From: Setoptus koraiensis | Lineage: Eukaryota > Arthropoda | Assembly (NCBI GenBank): GCA_048013815.1 | Contig: CM106586.1 | Span: 12,896,001-12,960,000 of the forward strand | Direction: 5' to 3' | DNA length: 64,000 nt | Part shown: one piece after another, positions 47,377-57,461 of the stretch | Layout of the letters: each line of letters starts with the position of its first letter | How positions within the stretch are numbered: position 1 is the stretch's first letter | The notes under the pieces: model-generated | Seen by the model: the letters and a program-made list of their open reading frames with translations, nothing else | Databases searched by the model: none | What the model was told of the DNA's origin: nothing | Program-made: the position numbers and the translations under genes

Positions 47377-47742
47377 GAACTGCAACTCAAGTGGATAACG
47401 TGCATTGGGGCGCCAAGACACATACGTGTGCGGCGGCCCCGTGGTACGTGGTACAACGTATCACGCATAACACAACACCAATACATATTACATAATACAT
47501 AATATTAGCGGTAATATAGTCGTGATATTAGCCCAATGCATGTAGCATGTGTGTGTGTGCCAATACCGTCGGGCACACATATGGTACATGGTATGGGCCC
47601 CCCGTACCCCGTACCCGTCGGCGTAACAACAGCGCCAGACACCGGATACAACATATGCGCAGGCATGAAACTGGGCACCAGACTCTGGCGATCAGAGGAT
47701 AAAACAAGCGCGCATCGTTGCGGGCTCAGTCTATCCCTATCC

Positions 47743-47771
47743 GTGCTATTATAGCAATGCTATAATAGCAC
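47743..47771. repeat. Near-perfect palindrome, 14-bp arms
   Basis: GTGCTATTATAGCA, one A, then its exact reverse complement TGCTATAATAGCAC; TGCTATAG follows again. Confidence 0.9.
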
Positions 47772-47995
47772 TGCTATAGGGTCGCTTTGCCAGGGGCCCA
47801 GTCGATGATTGAATTGACTCATTGATTTGAAATTGCGCTTGCAGGGCGCGTCTTCGCCACTGTGCCGGCCGCCTTGATCCCGGGCCCACTGGGCCGGCTC
47901 GATGCGGGCCCCGTGGGCCCCGAAGTCACCCGTTATCTACAATGTGAATAACGGTTTACAACGACGGTTACGTCATAAGCTGCTGCACTCTGCCA

Positions 47996-48090
47996 GTCAT
48001 ACCGTGCAAGTCATACCATGCAAGTTGTATCATACGAGTTATATCGTACACGTTATATCATACACGTTATATCATACGAGTTATATGAGA
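47996..48090. repeat. About 15-bp degenerate tandem repeat (GTTATATCATACACG)
   Basis: Six copies drifting from GTCATACCGTGCAA to GTTATATCATACGA, alternating CACG/CGAG at the unit boundary. Confidence 0.88.
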
Positions 48091-48519
48091 CAAGCGAGCA
48101 GCAGTGCATGTCGCTGGCCGGCTGGCTTGATGACCATGATGATGGCGCAAAATGATAATGAAATTATTTCATGTAACATTATTAGCGTTGGTTGTAAGAT
48201 GAGCAGGCAGACAAAAACACCCAGATAGCATCGGTGGCTGGGGCCCACGGTAGCGCCAGAATATCCGATAGGAGTCATTAGTAGCGGGCATAATGAGCAG
48301 CTTGGCATCTTCATGCTGCGCTGCCTTGTACAAACTGCTGGCTCGAGTCGGGCCGCTATTTGCGCCCAGATATATGTTTATGTCAAGCAAACGACTACAC
48401 TGACGCCATCTATGCCGACTGCTAGCGGAACCGTTCGGATTATAACATGGGCAAACATTACGCAATACATTTTTGGTGTTGCCATGTAATGTGTGTGTAA
48501 GGCGCATAATCTGCACGGT

Positions 48520-48715
48520 GGCCTCTGAGCATATCCGGGCACACATCTGAGCATATCTGGGTACATCTGAGCATATCTGGGTACACATCTGAGCATATCT
48601 GGGTACATCTGAGCATGTCTGGGTACACATCTGAGTATATCTAGGTGCATTTGAGTATATCTGGGTACACATCCGAGTATATCTGGGTATATCTGGGCAT
48701 ATCTGAGCATGTGTG
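48520..48715. repeat. GAGCATATCTGGGTACATCT tandem repeat
   Basis: About nine units of 18-24 bp built from GAGCATATCTGGGTACAYCT, alternating a longer and a shorter spacing; this explains the long Met/Cys-rich frames seen on the minus strand. Confidence 0.9.
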
Positions 48716-48903
48716 ATAGGAGAGCATATCGCCTAATCGCTTGTTTGATAATAGTTGATTTGTTGTTGCAGATAATATTTATATATGAGAGATATAAATA
48801 GCTCACACAATTACGCAACACGCGCTCTTACATCATGTTTCATGTTTCTCGCGCTGTCTCTGTGAGGCCAGAGACAAACTGACTAGCTAAACTTTAGCTG
48901 CTA

Positions 48904-48929
48904 AAGTGTGTGTGTGTGTGTGTGTGTGC
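48904..48929. repeat. (TG)n microsatellite
   Basis: Uninterrupted TG run. Confidence 0.95.
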
Positions 48930-50173
48930 GTTGTTTATGACTGGCCCCACACGAGCTGGCAAGCGAGCAACGCCAGCCAAACAAACAGACAAACAATAAC
49001 AATGTGGGCCCCAAATGTATGTAGAGAGCAATTGAGCAGAGGGCGCTAGTTGCCAATAGTCAACTAGCAATCTAGTTTGTTTGTTACTGTCTGCATTACG
49101 GAGTGTGTAAGCCGATGTGCGATGAAAAAGAACCAATTGATTGTGTGATAGGCGCTTATTACACAATCGTACACGATGATAGAAATATAAATCAGATGGG
49201 CTGATTCAGATAAGAATAATGAAGAATTGTGCACAATGCAGGCCAACAGCACGCAATGCCAAGCCGCCCACAACGGCCCCAGCTCGCACTGGCTACATCG
49301 CCACGCCGAATGGGATATTGCATAGGATATTGCATTGGATTCGTGCATCGCCGAGCACCATCGCTGCACACAAACTAGCACACAATGCAATATCCGTTAT
49401 CATCAGTGATCGCCCACAAAATAGCCAGAGATTTTACACCACAAAGGGGCGCGTCAGGCACACACGAAACGGAACGAAGCGGCCAGTTGTATCCTCTGGT
49501 GTGGGGGCCCGCGCCCACAGACTAAATCCGCCAAATCCGCCACACTGACAGCTCTCCCGCGGTGAGGCCCAGCCTGGCCGCTTCGCTGGCGAGCCCGTCG
49601 CCCTTTCTGTGCCTCATGGCTAGGCCAGCGTTGCCGCTTACAAAGCTAGCCGCTAGCCTTGCTAGCTAGTGTGTACAAGTCGGCGCGCCTCAGTTCCGTT
49701 ACAAGCCTCACATAGCTAGCGAGCCGGCGAGCGTGCGTACGTGCACACTCCCTAACAACTGCCATTGCGTCATTGTTTTCCCCTGCCACGAGCTAGCTCG
49801 TACTCACAACAAATCCAAAGCGCTCTGTCGGCGGCAAGCTGGTCAGCTGATCGAACGTGGGCCCCCAGACAGTAGCAGTGACAACTGTGATGCAATGTAA
49901 CTGCACTGACAATTGTGAACAATGTATCATAATCCAAGTTACACTGTGTATATTAGCGATATTTGATGACAATTCTCAGTGGGGCAGGCCGAATCAGACG
50001 CGACTCGCGAACCGGATCGTTGCCGTGCATGGTCAAACGGCCAAAGTTTTCCAGTGAGTCACACTGACCATTTCGAGACTCATTCGTGGTCGCAGAAAAA
50101 TCGAAATTCAACCCCGTTTCTTCACAATCACGGATTTTCACCAAATGTTCGCACGAACACTGAAAAGCGGGCA

Positions 50174-50273
50174 GTTTTCATCGAAAAAAGTAGTTCGAGT
50201 TTTCATCGAAAAAAGTAGTTCGAGTTTTCATCGAAAAAAGTAGTTCGAGTTTTCATCGAAAAAAGTAGTTCGA
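50174..50273. repeat. 25-bp tandem repeat, four exact copies
   Basis: Unit runs from GTTTTCATCGAAAAAAG to TAGTTCGA, with starts at 50174, 50199, 50224, 50249 and a broken fifth start at 50274. Exact identity of four copies suggests recent expansion. Confidence 0.95.
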
Positions 50274-50689
50274 GTTTTCGCCATAGAAAGAGGCCCCGTC
50301 GGAGTGTCTCACAGGGTCGGTTGCCAGGCACTTGTGATAATTGTCAACTTCTGTCAGTTTAAGGACTGGCAGTAGCGCCGATATTTTGCAAGTGCTGCAA
50401 CGAACACAAGATTGTAAGATCGCTGGATTGCCAGCAAAAAAAAAGAGAAGAAACCGTCGGTCAGAAAACGCAATCAAAACATCGAGGAAATTCTGGAAGC
50501 ATTCGGTGCCCACTGGACGTGGCGCTTCAAGAGTATTGAGATCCTTGAAAAAGCGAAAAAATCGAAAAACTGCCATATTTTCTCTCGTGAGGTTAGATTT
50601 TGGTAGAATTTTAAATGACCGATTTGCGCTATCCTAATCGTCAGTCAATGAACATACGCAAGAAGAATGTGTTTGTATCAATTTTTGAG

Positions 50690-51237
50690 CGCCTCGTTGG
50701 CACTTCGACGCTGCTTATTTCATTCATTTTGGCCCCTTGCACCAACTTGTGCCAACATTTAGCAAAAAAATATCCGATGTTTTTATTGCAAGATCCATAT
50801 GTCGTTGTTTTGGCACAACAGGGTTACTTGACACATTTTCATCACTGGCAATACCCAAGACAAGTTAAATTAACGGCTGAAAAATTTCTTTTTTGACTTC
50901 TCTTAAATCCGTTCTGTCTCTAGCGATAATGGTCACATGCAGGCCCAATTCGACATATTTGATGGCCACACTTTTACCTGTTGCGTGCGTATTACGCTAC
51001 ATTGATTAGATACATAATGATCGGATGAGTTGATGAAGAAAAGAATGGCAAATGTTGGCAGTTAGTAAACAACTCACCTAATCCTTTCGAGCCGCCCGAA
51101 ATGACAACATGCGAGCCAGTCTGGTAGCGATGTTGAATGGGGCCGTTGAAAAATTTGTGCTTGAGATATCTGGCAACGAGTATCAAGGTGGCGCCTGTCA
51201 GAGCTGCGACGCTAACCGTTACAGTGACGCTTGTCAT
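50690..51237 (-). pseudogene. Deleted copy of KDSR
   Basis: Collinear with KDSR at 38.7-39.9 kb. Kept: all of exon 1 (MTSVTVTVSVAALTG to GGSKGLGE, frame intact), a GTGAGT donor, the intron, the first part of exon 2 (matching 39555-39665), an internal piece (about 50800-50880, matching 39231-39312) and a C-terminal piece (about 50695-50780, matching 38709-38800). Two internal blocks of roughly 240 and 430 nt are gone, removing the YSASK catalytic site, so no working enzyme is possible. The intron is retained, so this is a genomic duplication, not a retrocopy. Confidence 0.92.
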
Positions 51238-51535
51238 GATAACACGTTGGATGATTGGACAGCAAGGCTGTCAGTGATCAATTAATTCGTGATACATCGT
51301 GCATCATATCCAAGATATAATATATATCTATATGTTTAATATATGAGACCCGATCTTACTGTCCGTGCAATATTTTCGCTGAATTGATTGCAGTTTTGGA
51401 CACTTCAAACTTTGAAGTTCAAAGTTTGCTGTTCAAACTTCACCCTCGTGCCATCACTGGTCACATCGAAGTATCAGCCGCGGCCATTGTTGCATGTCTT
51501 TTTGTTTCGCCATCATCTCACAGAGGTCGCCAGAG
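51238..51535. repeat. Duplicated KDSR upstream flank
   Basis: Matches 39908-40120: GATAAC, GGACAGC, GCTGTCAGT, AATTAATTCGTGATA, GATTGCAGTTTTGGACMCTTCAAAC and CCCACAGAGG-like blocks in the same order. The copy contains an extra CAAACTTTGAA-G-TTCAAAGTTTG palindrome at 51406-51428 that the original lacks. Confidence 0.85.
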
Positions 51536-53828
51536 ATTTAAAAAACTCCATTAGTCGTGCATAATTCATCACGGAATTGCGGCATTGAAAGTTCGAAGAA
51601 GCCATTTGAAACAACTCACTCAAAATGCGAATTATCTTGGAGACTTTTGTTTTAGCGGGAGCGCTCGTCAAACCGTCAGCTATTGTGAGGCGCTTAAATG
51701 GGCGCGACAGTGGCGCCCACAAACGCCTCGCCTCAGGGCCAAAAATGAGGCCCCGACTGCGATGCCGGCTAACAACGCACGACGGCATTGTGTGTTGGCA
51801 TTTAATTATTCATTTGCACTGCAACTGCTCGCGTATTTTGTTTTCACGGTCGCCGCTGTGTGTCCCATTGTGTGATTGTGGGGAGCCAAATGACATTGCA
51901 CCAATGAGAAGAAGCCTTGCACTGGCAGCTCAATTGACCCCGGCCACTGGCCCGCGCAACAAAAGAGAAACAGCCCGGCCTCGAGTTTGCCATTGTTGGC
52001 AATTTCGCATTTGGTCGTATAAATGAAACTGAGGCCCCGACGAGGCAGCGACCGGAGACCGTTAGCAGTGTTGCCGGGCTAGCCGACAAGCATCCATTAG
52101 GCGCCCATAATGATCGCAACGGTATTCTAGGCAGGCGGGCTGGTAATTCATTTCGTTGTCGCAATATTTCGTTGTTGTTTTGTTGCGTTCCTTTTAGGCC
52201 AGTGCTTGCTCATTGTTGGCCCTCTGGATGGAGTCACTCTATGGGAGTTAGGCGGCACTAGTGCGTTGCACTCGAAGAAGCAAGGGGCCCCTTGCATCGC
52301 CACCAAGATAGGCCCCCCTTTTGTGGCCTGGCCAAACTGGGTGCGCCGCTTGCGATGCGAGCCTCCTGGCGCACAGTGGGGCCTGGCCGCTTCGCTGGCT
52401 AGCAGAAGCTGGCGAGAGCGCGCGCGACACACAACAGCGGTAGGCATGAGCAGCTCGGGCCTCCCACGTTGGGGCCTCATAGCGGGCCTCAGTGCGGGCC
52501 CCAATGTGGGAGTGCGCGCCTCAGTTCCGTTTTGGGGCACACACACACACACGCACGTTATTACGTAACAACACACACATTGTGCTGAGTGTGCGTACTA
52601 ACAACTGCGTGAGAGATCTTGTCGCCGCTAGCGCGAGCTCGCCAGAAAACAGAATCTTTGCATTGCAGCAGGCGCGCAGTTTTTGGGGCCCCGTTCTTCG
52701 TGGCTGTGGCAGATACACACACTCAGCGAGCAATAATAATACTTCCAGAAACGGCAACAAAAAACGGCCAGGCTTGCCCATTGTCTTGTTGTTGTTGTTG
52801 TTGGCACTTATTAGCTAGCACTGTTATTATATGTTGTTGGCGTTATACGTTGTTGTTGGCGTTGTTGCACGGTCGGCCAGCAGCATTAACACTTGAATAT
52901 TTGTGACACACACCGCGTTATATTCGAGCCCCAGCTAGTCAGCTGCACGCTATTCAAGCCCCAATTTACCAGGCTGCCGATTCGCGGGGCCCCATCACCA
53001 AGAAGCAACCTCAAGCAGCGACAAGCAGCCACCTCAAGAGCGCCCCTTGCTATCTGTGTGCTCTGTATATCCTCCGCACATCGTTTATCGTATATCCTCT
53101 GTATATCCTGCGTATATCTTGCGTATATCTGGGTCCGGCAAATACCCAGGCTAGCTGCTTGCAACCACTATTTACGTTTGCGTTCACACTCGCGGGGCCC
53201 CTCATCAGCGATCAATCACCTGACCAATTGTGACCGATCACCAGTGACACAAACTCGTCGTCTCTAACACCCAACGCGCCTATTGTAACGTAATAATTTG
53301 TTATTTTTGTTTGTTTATTTTATGTCTATGCCCAGTGACAATAGTTGACACATCTAGCCAACATCACCAATTGCAAGCGACATTGTATGCCGTAACCATC
53401 GCATCAACTGGACCCGCTGGTGTGTCCGTCAATTAATTATTCATTGGTCGTGACGCCGAGTCGCAACCTCACCTCACTCATCAATCAATCAGTCGCCTAG
53501 CTGAATTTTGTTATATTTGAATTTGTTATACACACACACACAGCCAGCCTCATGTTGTCGGCCTCAATATGCGAGCGCGCGATCGGGCCAATGATCAATT
53601 GAAGCTAATTAGTTATTGATTAATTTATTTAAATTAGGTATTAGTGTTACACGTATACAACAAATTATATATTAAAACAAAATTTACACTGCAAGCAAAC
53701 AAGCTAATAAGCAAGCAAGCAAACAAACGAGCAAGCAAGCGTTGAATTTTTTCAATTCTCAATCTCAATTCTACAACAACAACAACAACAACAACAACAA
53801 CAGCAACCAATACACCAAACAAGACACA
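51536..53828. other. Rest of GC-rich block and SNAP-25 upstream region
   Basis: No gene recognised. TATTCTAGGCAGGCGGGC at about 52121 and ACGTAACAACACA at about 52561 echo 41110 and 42797 in the same order, extending the segmental duplication. 53085-53140 has an imperfect GTATATCCTC/GCGTATATCTT repeat. After about 53280 the DNA is AT-rich again and should hold the SNAP-25 promoter and 5' UTR, with (CAA)n at 53774-53803. Confidence 0.5.
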
Positions 53829-54473
53829 ATGGCCAGCAACGCAAACAATGCAAATTCGGCCCAAGAGGAGCCCAGGACGGAATTGGAACAATTGCAATTC
53901 AAGGCAGAAAAGACGACAGATGAATCGTTGGAGGCCACGCGAAGAATGCTGGCACTTTGTGATGAAAGTAAAGAGGCCGGCATACGAACATTAGTGGGTC
54001 TAGATGAACAGGGCGAACAGATGGATAAAATAGAAGAGGATATGGACAAAATAAATGTTGATATGCGCGAGGCAGAGAAAAATCTTACCGGCATGGAGAA
54101 ATGTTGTGGCATTTGTGTGTGTCCGTGCGGAAAATCTAAAGAATTTAAAGAGGACGCAGGAACGTGGAAGGCCAGCGAAGACGGAAAAGTTATTAGTGGT
54201 CAGCCAACGCGTGTTGTTGATGATCGTAACGGTGCTGGTCCAATGTCGACATCTTACATAGCTAAAATAACTAAAGACGCGAGAGAAGACGAGATGGAAG
54301 ATAATATGGTTCAAGTTAGTACAATGATTGGTAATCTTAGAAATATGGCTATAGATATGGGTAGTGAGATCACTAATCAAAATTCACAATTGGATAGAAT
54401 AAACCAGAAAGCCACATCAAACGAATCTCGCATAAGTGCTGCCAACCAACGAGCTACTAAATTGTTACACTGA
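53829..54473 (+). CDS. Snap25: SNAP-25, intronless coding region
   Basis: Plasma-membrane t-SNARE that pairs with syntaxin and synaptobrevin in synaptic-vesicle exocytosis. Single exon, 214 residues from the ATG at 53829, the family's usual size. Seen: first SNARE helix about 17-85 (TTDESLEATRRMLALCDESKEAGIRTLVGLDEQGEQMDKIEEDM), the palmitoylation cluster CCGICVCPC, linker FKEDAGTWKASEDGKV, and second SNARE helix about 150-210 (DAREDEMEDNMVQVSTMIGNLRNMAIDMGSEI and INQKATSNESRISAANQRATKLL). Gln residues of both zero layers are in place. SNAP-25 genes usually carry several introns; here there are none in the coding region. Poly(A) signals AATAAA at 54476-54481 and 54517-54522. Its 3' end is repeated at 55868-55956. 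Confidence 0.95.
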   Translation: MASNANNANSAQEEPRTELEQLQFKAEKTTDESLEATRRMLALCDESKEAGIRTLVGLDEQGEQMDKIEEDMDKINVDMREAEKNLTGMEKCCGICVCPCGKSKEFKEDAGTWKASEDGKVISGQPTRVVDDRNGAGPMSTSYIAKITKDAREDEMEDNMVQVSTMIGNLRNMAIDMGSEITNQNSQLDRINQKATSNESRISAANQRATKLLH

Positions 54474-54516
54474 TAAATAAATGACAATTATTGTTACTAC
54501 TTATTATTATCATTTG

Positions 54517-54522
54517 AATAAA
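54517..54522 (+). promoter_or_regulatory. Poly(A) signal of SNAP-25
   Basis: AATAAA 44 nt after the stop; another overlaps 54476-54481 directly after the stop. Confidence 0.55.
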
Positions 54523-54634
54523 TATTCAACGCTTTGTTTTCGATTTGTATCCATTGCATTGATAGTACTTTCATACTGCTCATTATATCGCGTCCATTGC
54601 TTGTTGCAAACGTGCCAAGTTTATTTATTTACAC

Positions 54635-55615
54635 AATGAGTCTATTTCCTGGATTGAGGCGCAGCGCCGACACGGATATTACCATTAGATTATACATTTA
54701 TCAGAGGACTGTTTGTCGCGTCAGATGGCCCAAATAACAACAGAAGATGGCTTTTCAGTAATAACAATCAGTATTAATAAGTTATCACCTATTCTATGAT
54801 GGAGAAACGGTAGCTGGAAGGGTCAATATAACTCTTAAAGCTCCCAAATATAAACTCGAACATCAAGGTATTAAAATAGAATTTATTGGTGAAATAGAAC
54901 TCTATCAGGACCGTGGCAATCACCATGAATTCACATCACTGGTCAAAGATCTAGATAGACCGGGTGAATTAATGCAAAATATGTCGTATCCATTTGAATT
55001 TGCCAATGTGGAAAAACCGTATGAGTCTTACACTGGCACCAATGTTCGCCTAAGATATTTTCTTCGCGTCACAATTACACGACGCCTAAGTGATATCGTG
55101 AAAGAGATGGATATAATTGTTCATACATTATATTCCTACCCCGAAGTTGACTCTTCTATCAAGATGGAAGTTGGCATTGAGGATTGCCTGCACATTGAGT
55201 TTGAATACAACAAATCCAAGTAAGTATAAAAATGTAAAGAAATTATCTCTTGTATTGCATGAAGCCGATGCGTCGATTCTTGAAGCCATACTGATCCGGG
55301 CCCCTAATCTCCATTTTCTCTCTATTCAATAAAATGCACCCTTCTCATATCAAATAACAGATATCATCTAAGAGATGTCATTCTTGGAAAAATATATTTT
55401 CTATTAGTTAGGATCAAGATAAAAAATATGGAAATAGCCATAATAAAAAGAGAGTCCACTGGTAATGGACAGAATACCTTCAACGAGAGTGAAATTATTG
55501 CCAAGCATGAAATCATGGATGGAGCGCCGGCCAGTGGTTCCAGTCGACGAGGATGAAAGTAGATACTTTAAGCAACAAGCTATTATTCTCCGACGCAAAA
55601 AATACTGAACGGAAT
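54635..55615 (+). pseudogene. VPS26 (retromer subunit) pseudogene, unprocessed
   Basis: VPS26 is an arrestin-fold subunit of retromer. Seen: MSLFPGLRRSADTDITIRL, a degenerate stretch with frame changes and stops, then a long clear match from FYDGETVAGRVNITLKAP through LEHQGIKIEFIGEIELY, PYESYTGTNVRLRYFL, IKMEVGIEDCLHIEFEYNKSK. A GTAAGT donor at 55220 and an acceptor before 55361 remain, and the next exon reads YHLRDVILGKIYFLLVRIKI to HEIMDGAPA. About 50 codons are then missing before VDEDESRYFKQQAIILRRKK and an early stop. Retained intron plus N-terminal frameshift and internal deletion mean a decayed genomic copy. A divergent functional form is unlikely because of the loss in the second arrestin domain. 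Confidence 0.85.
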
Positions 55616-55867
55616 GTCGGGTTGAAATAATTGCCTGCCTGGCGACAGATATCTTAATTTTGAGATGGCGCGAGAAACTGATCATTTTGATCATTTGCAA
55701 CTCCGAGTTCTCAACTCGTTTCAAATCAATTGTATCGCTCTATTCATGCTAATTGTTCCATTAAATCAACAGTAATAATAAGAAGACCATAGCTGTTAGA
55801 ATGGCATTGTCGTTGCAACTGCTGACTAACTGTCGAGAATCTCGCCTAGCTTAGGCACTTAGACGGC

Positions 55868-55956
55868 CTAAGTGCTGTCAATCAACCAGCTACTAAATAA
55901 ATGACAATTATTGTTGCGATTGCTATCATTTGAACAAACATTCAACGCCTTGTGCG
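55868..55956 (+). repeat. Second copy of the SNAP-25 3' end
   Basis: AAGTGCTGYCAAYCAACSAGCTACTAAA, then TAAATGACAATTATTGTT, CATTTGAAYAAAYATTCAACGCYTTG, matching 54432-54536. The last codons and the SNAP-25 stop region are deleted in this copy. Confidence 0.85.
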
Positions 55957-57461
55957 ACATTATTCGTCTACAATACATAGTAATGCAATTGCATGATTTC
56001 CGCGACAACAGTTTCATTTTGAGCATTGCAGATCCGCCAATCTGGCTGTGAAAATTTGATGGTCAGTGAAGGCTTTCGACTGCCTGTTGATGAGATGTTT
56101 CTATTAGTGGCTACCAGCAGCACATAAGGCAAGGTAAGCGAGACTTTGTGTGTGTGTGTGTGCCATTTGAATGATGATGTATAATATCGTTAATAATCAT
56201 ATATTCATCTTAAAAAAGCAACGAGAGAAAAAACGAGTCTTGCCAAGAGCACGCCCACGAGCATTATCGGCTGGAAAGAGTAAAACAGTTACAAAGTGAG
56301 TTGGCAGCAAATGCAAAACTGTAACGTTGTCGTCCTTGAAACATTAGCAAATGTGTGAGTCTTGGCGATACCTGTAATTATTGTAAATTGTGTGTGCGAT
56401 AGGTGGCTTTATTTGATAGTGACAGAGAGTGAGAGAAAACGAGAGAGAGCGAGAACGCGCGATAGGAAGACGCGACAGATTGTAGAAGCAAGCAAGTTAC
56501 GTAATAATAGCACAATTTGATGATACGCGCGCGCGTTCGTTGTCAGTGAGTGAAGTTTGTGCCAATATTGTCAGCTAACAAGCAGCACCGTTCAACCGTT
56601 AAACAGTGACAGTCAACGCAATAAACAACAATCAACATGATTGCCGTTAATTATTTTGATGCAACAACAGCAGTTAATTATTAATTATTAGCGCAGATTC
56701 CAATTACAAACGCACACACACACACACACACACAATTATTACGTTACACCGCTACAGCAACGGATATACACGTAACACGGTGAATAAGCACTTATTATAC
56801 ATTGTAGCAAGACACATCGAAACAAGCGATCAATTTGTTTATGCGATTTATGCGGATGCCAGTTGCATAATACAACAACAACAGCAACAACAACAACAGA
56901 TCAGCATCAAGCCCCAAGTTCTCGGTATTGGCAACATCCGGCCGGCAACTAGACGCTGTCGTATCTGGCAGACAGTGAATTTCGCACAACTATCGTTTGC
57001 CTAGTTTGTCCGGTTGTTTGGCTCGTTTATTTAGTTTATTTGGGCATTGGACGAACGAGCAGCAACATTCACAAACAATAACGACAAAAATATTCAAGCA
57101 ATCGTCTCGAGCAAGACACACTCAACGAGCTACAAACAAAGACAGAATATAGATAGTTGCCGTTGGCCAATTACCTGTGTTTGTGTTCACTAGTCAGACA
57201 AACGAGCGCTGCTTTGTACAACTCACCTGTCTCACATTGTCAGGCGAAATTGTCTATTTTCAGCGGTGCACACACTAGACGACGATCGCCAGTTACAAGG
57301 CAGCGCCAAAGAGTTTTTGCAAAAAGCAACCGCAACAGTGACTGAACAACAAGATCTCGTTGAAATATCTTCGTCTCATCGAAACGAACACACAATCGAT
57401 CAAATCAAATCGATTTCAAAACAAACTCATTCGAGCCACGTGAATCGTTGATGAGGCCAAA
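55957..57461. other. Intergenic and 5' region of the NRF-6-like gene
   Basis: No gene recognised. (GT)n at about 56148-56162, (CA)n at about 56711-56733, (CAA)n at about 56875-56898, TTACGTAA near 56498. The last few hundred bases probably contain the 5' UTR. Confidence 0.45.

Larger units (their letters stand above)
40350..53600. other. GC-rich, GGGCCC-dense, repeat-laden block without recognised genes
   Basis: About 13 kb of DNA whose texture differs from both sides: many GGCC, GGCGCC, GGGCCC, GCCAGC and TGGCGAG words, broken by short tandem repeats and (CAA)n/(GTT)n tracts. By eye I find about 28 GGGCCC hexamers between 41.2 and 53.2 kb, against about three expected by chance in even-composition DNA. 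Every long frame inside it (up to 313 codons at 45305-46246) is repeat-derived or lacks any known motif. It overlaps the KDSR pseudogene and its duplicated flank. No transposase, reverse transcriptase or terminal repeats were seen. Confidence 0.7.

Noticed and set aside
48169-48821. Met/Cys/Tyr-repeat frames on the minus strand
   Set aside because: They are reading-frame shadows of the GAGCATATCTGGGTACATCT array.
40350-53600. GC-rich block as a transposon, viral insert or CRISPR array
   Set aside because: No transposase, polymerase or capsid-like frame, no terminal inverted or long terminal repeats, and the tandem repeats lack unique spacers of constant length.
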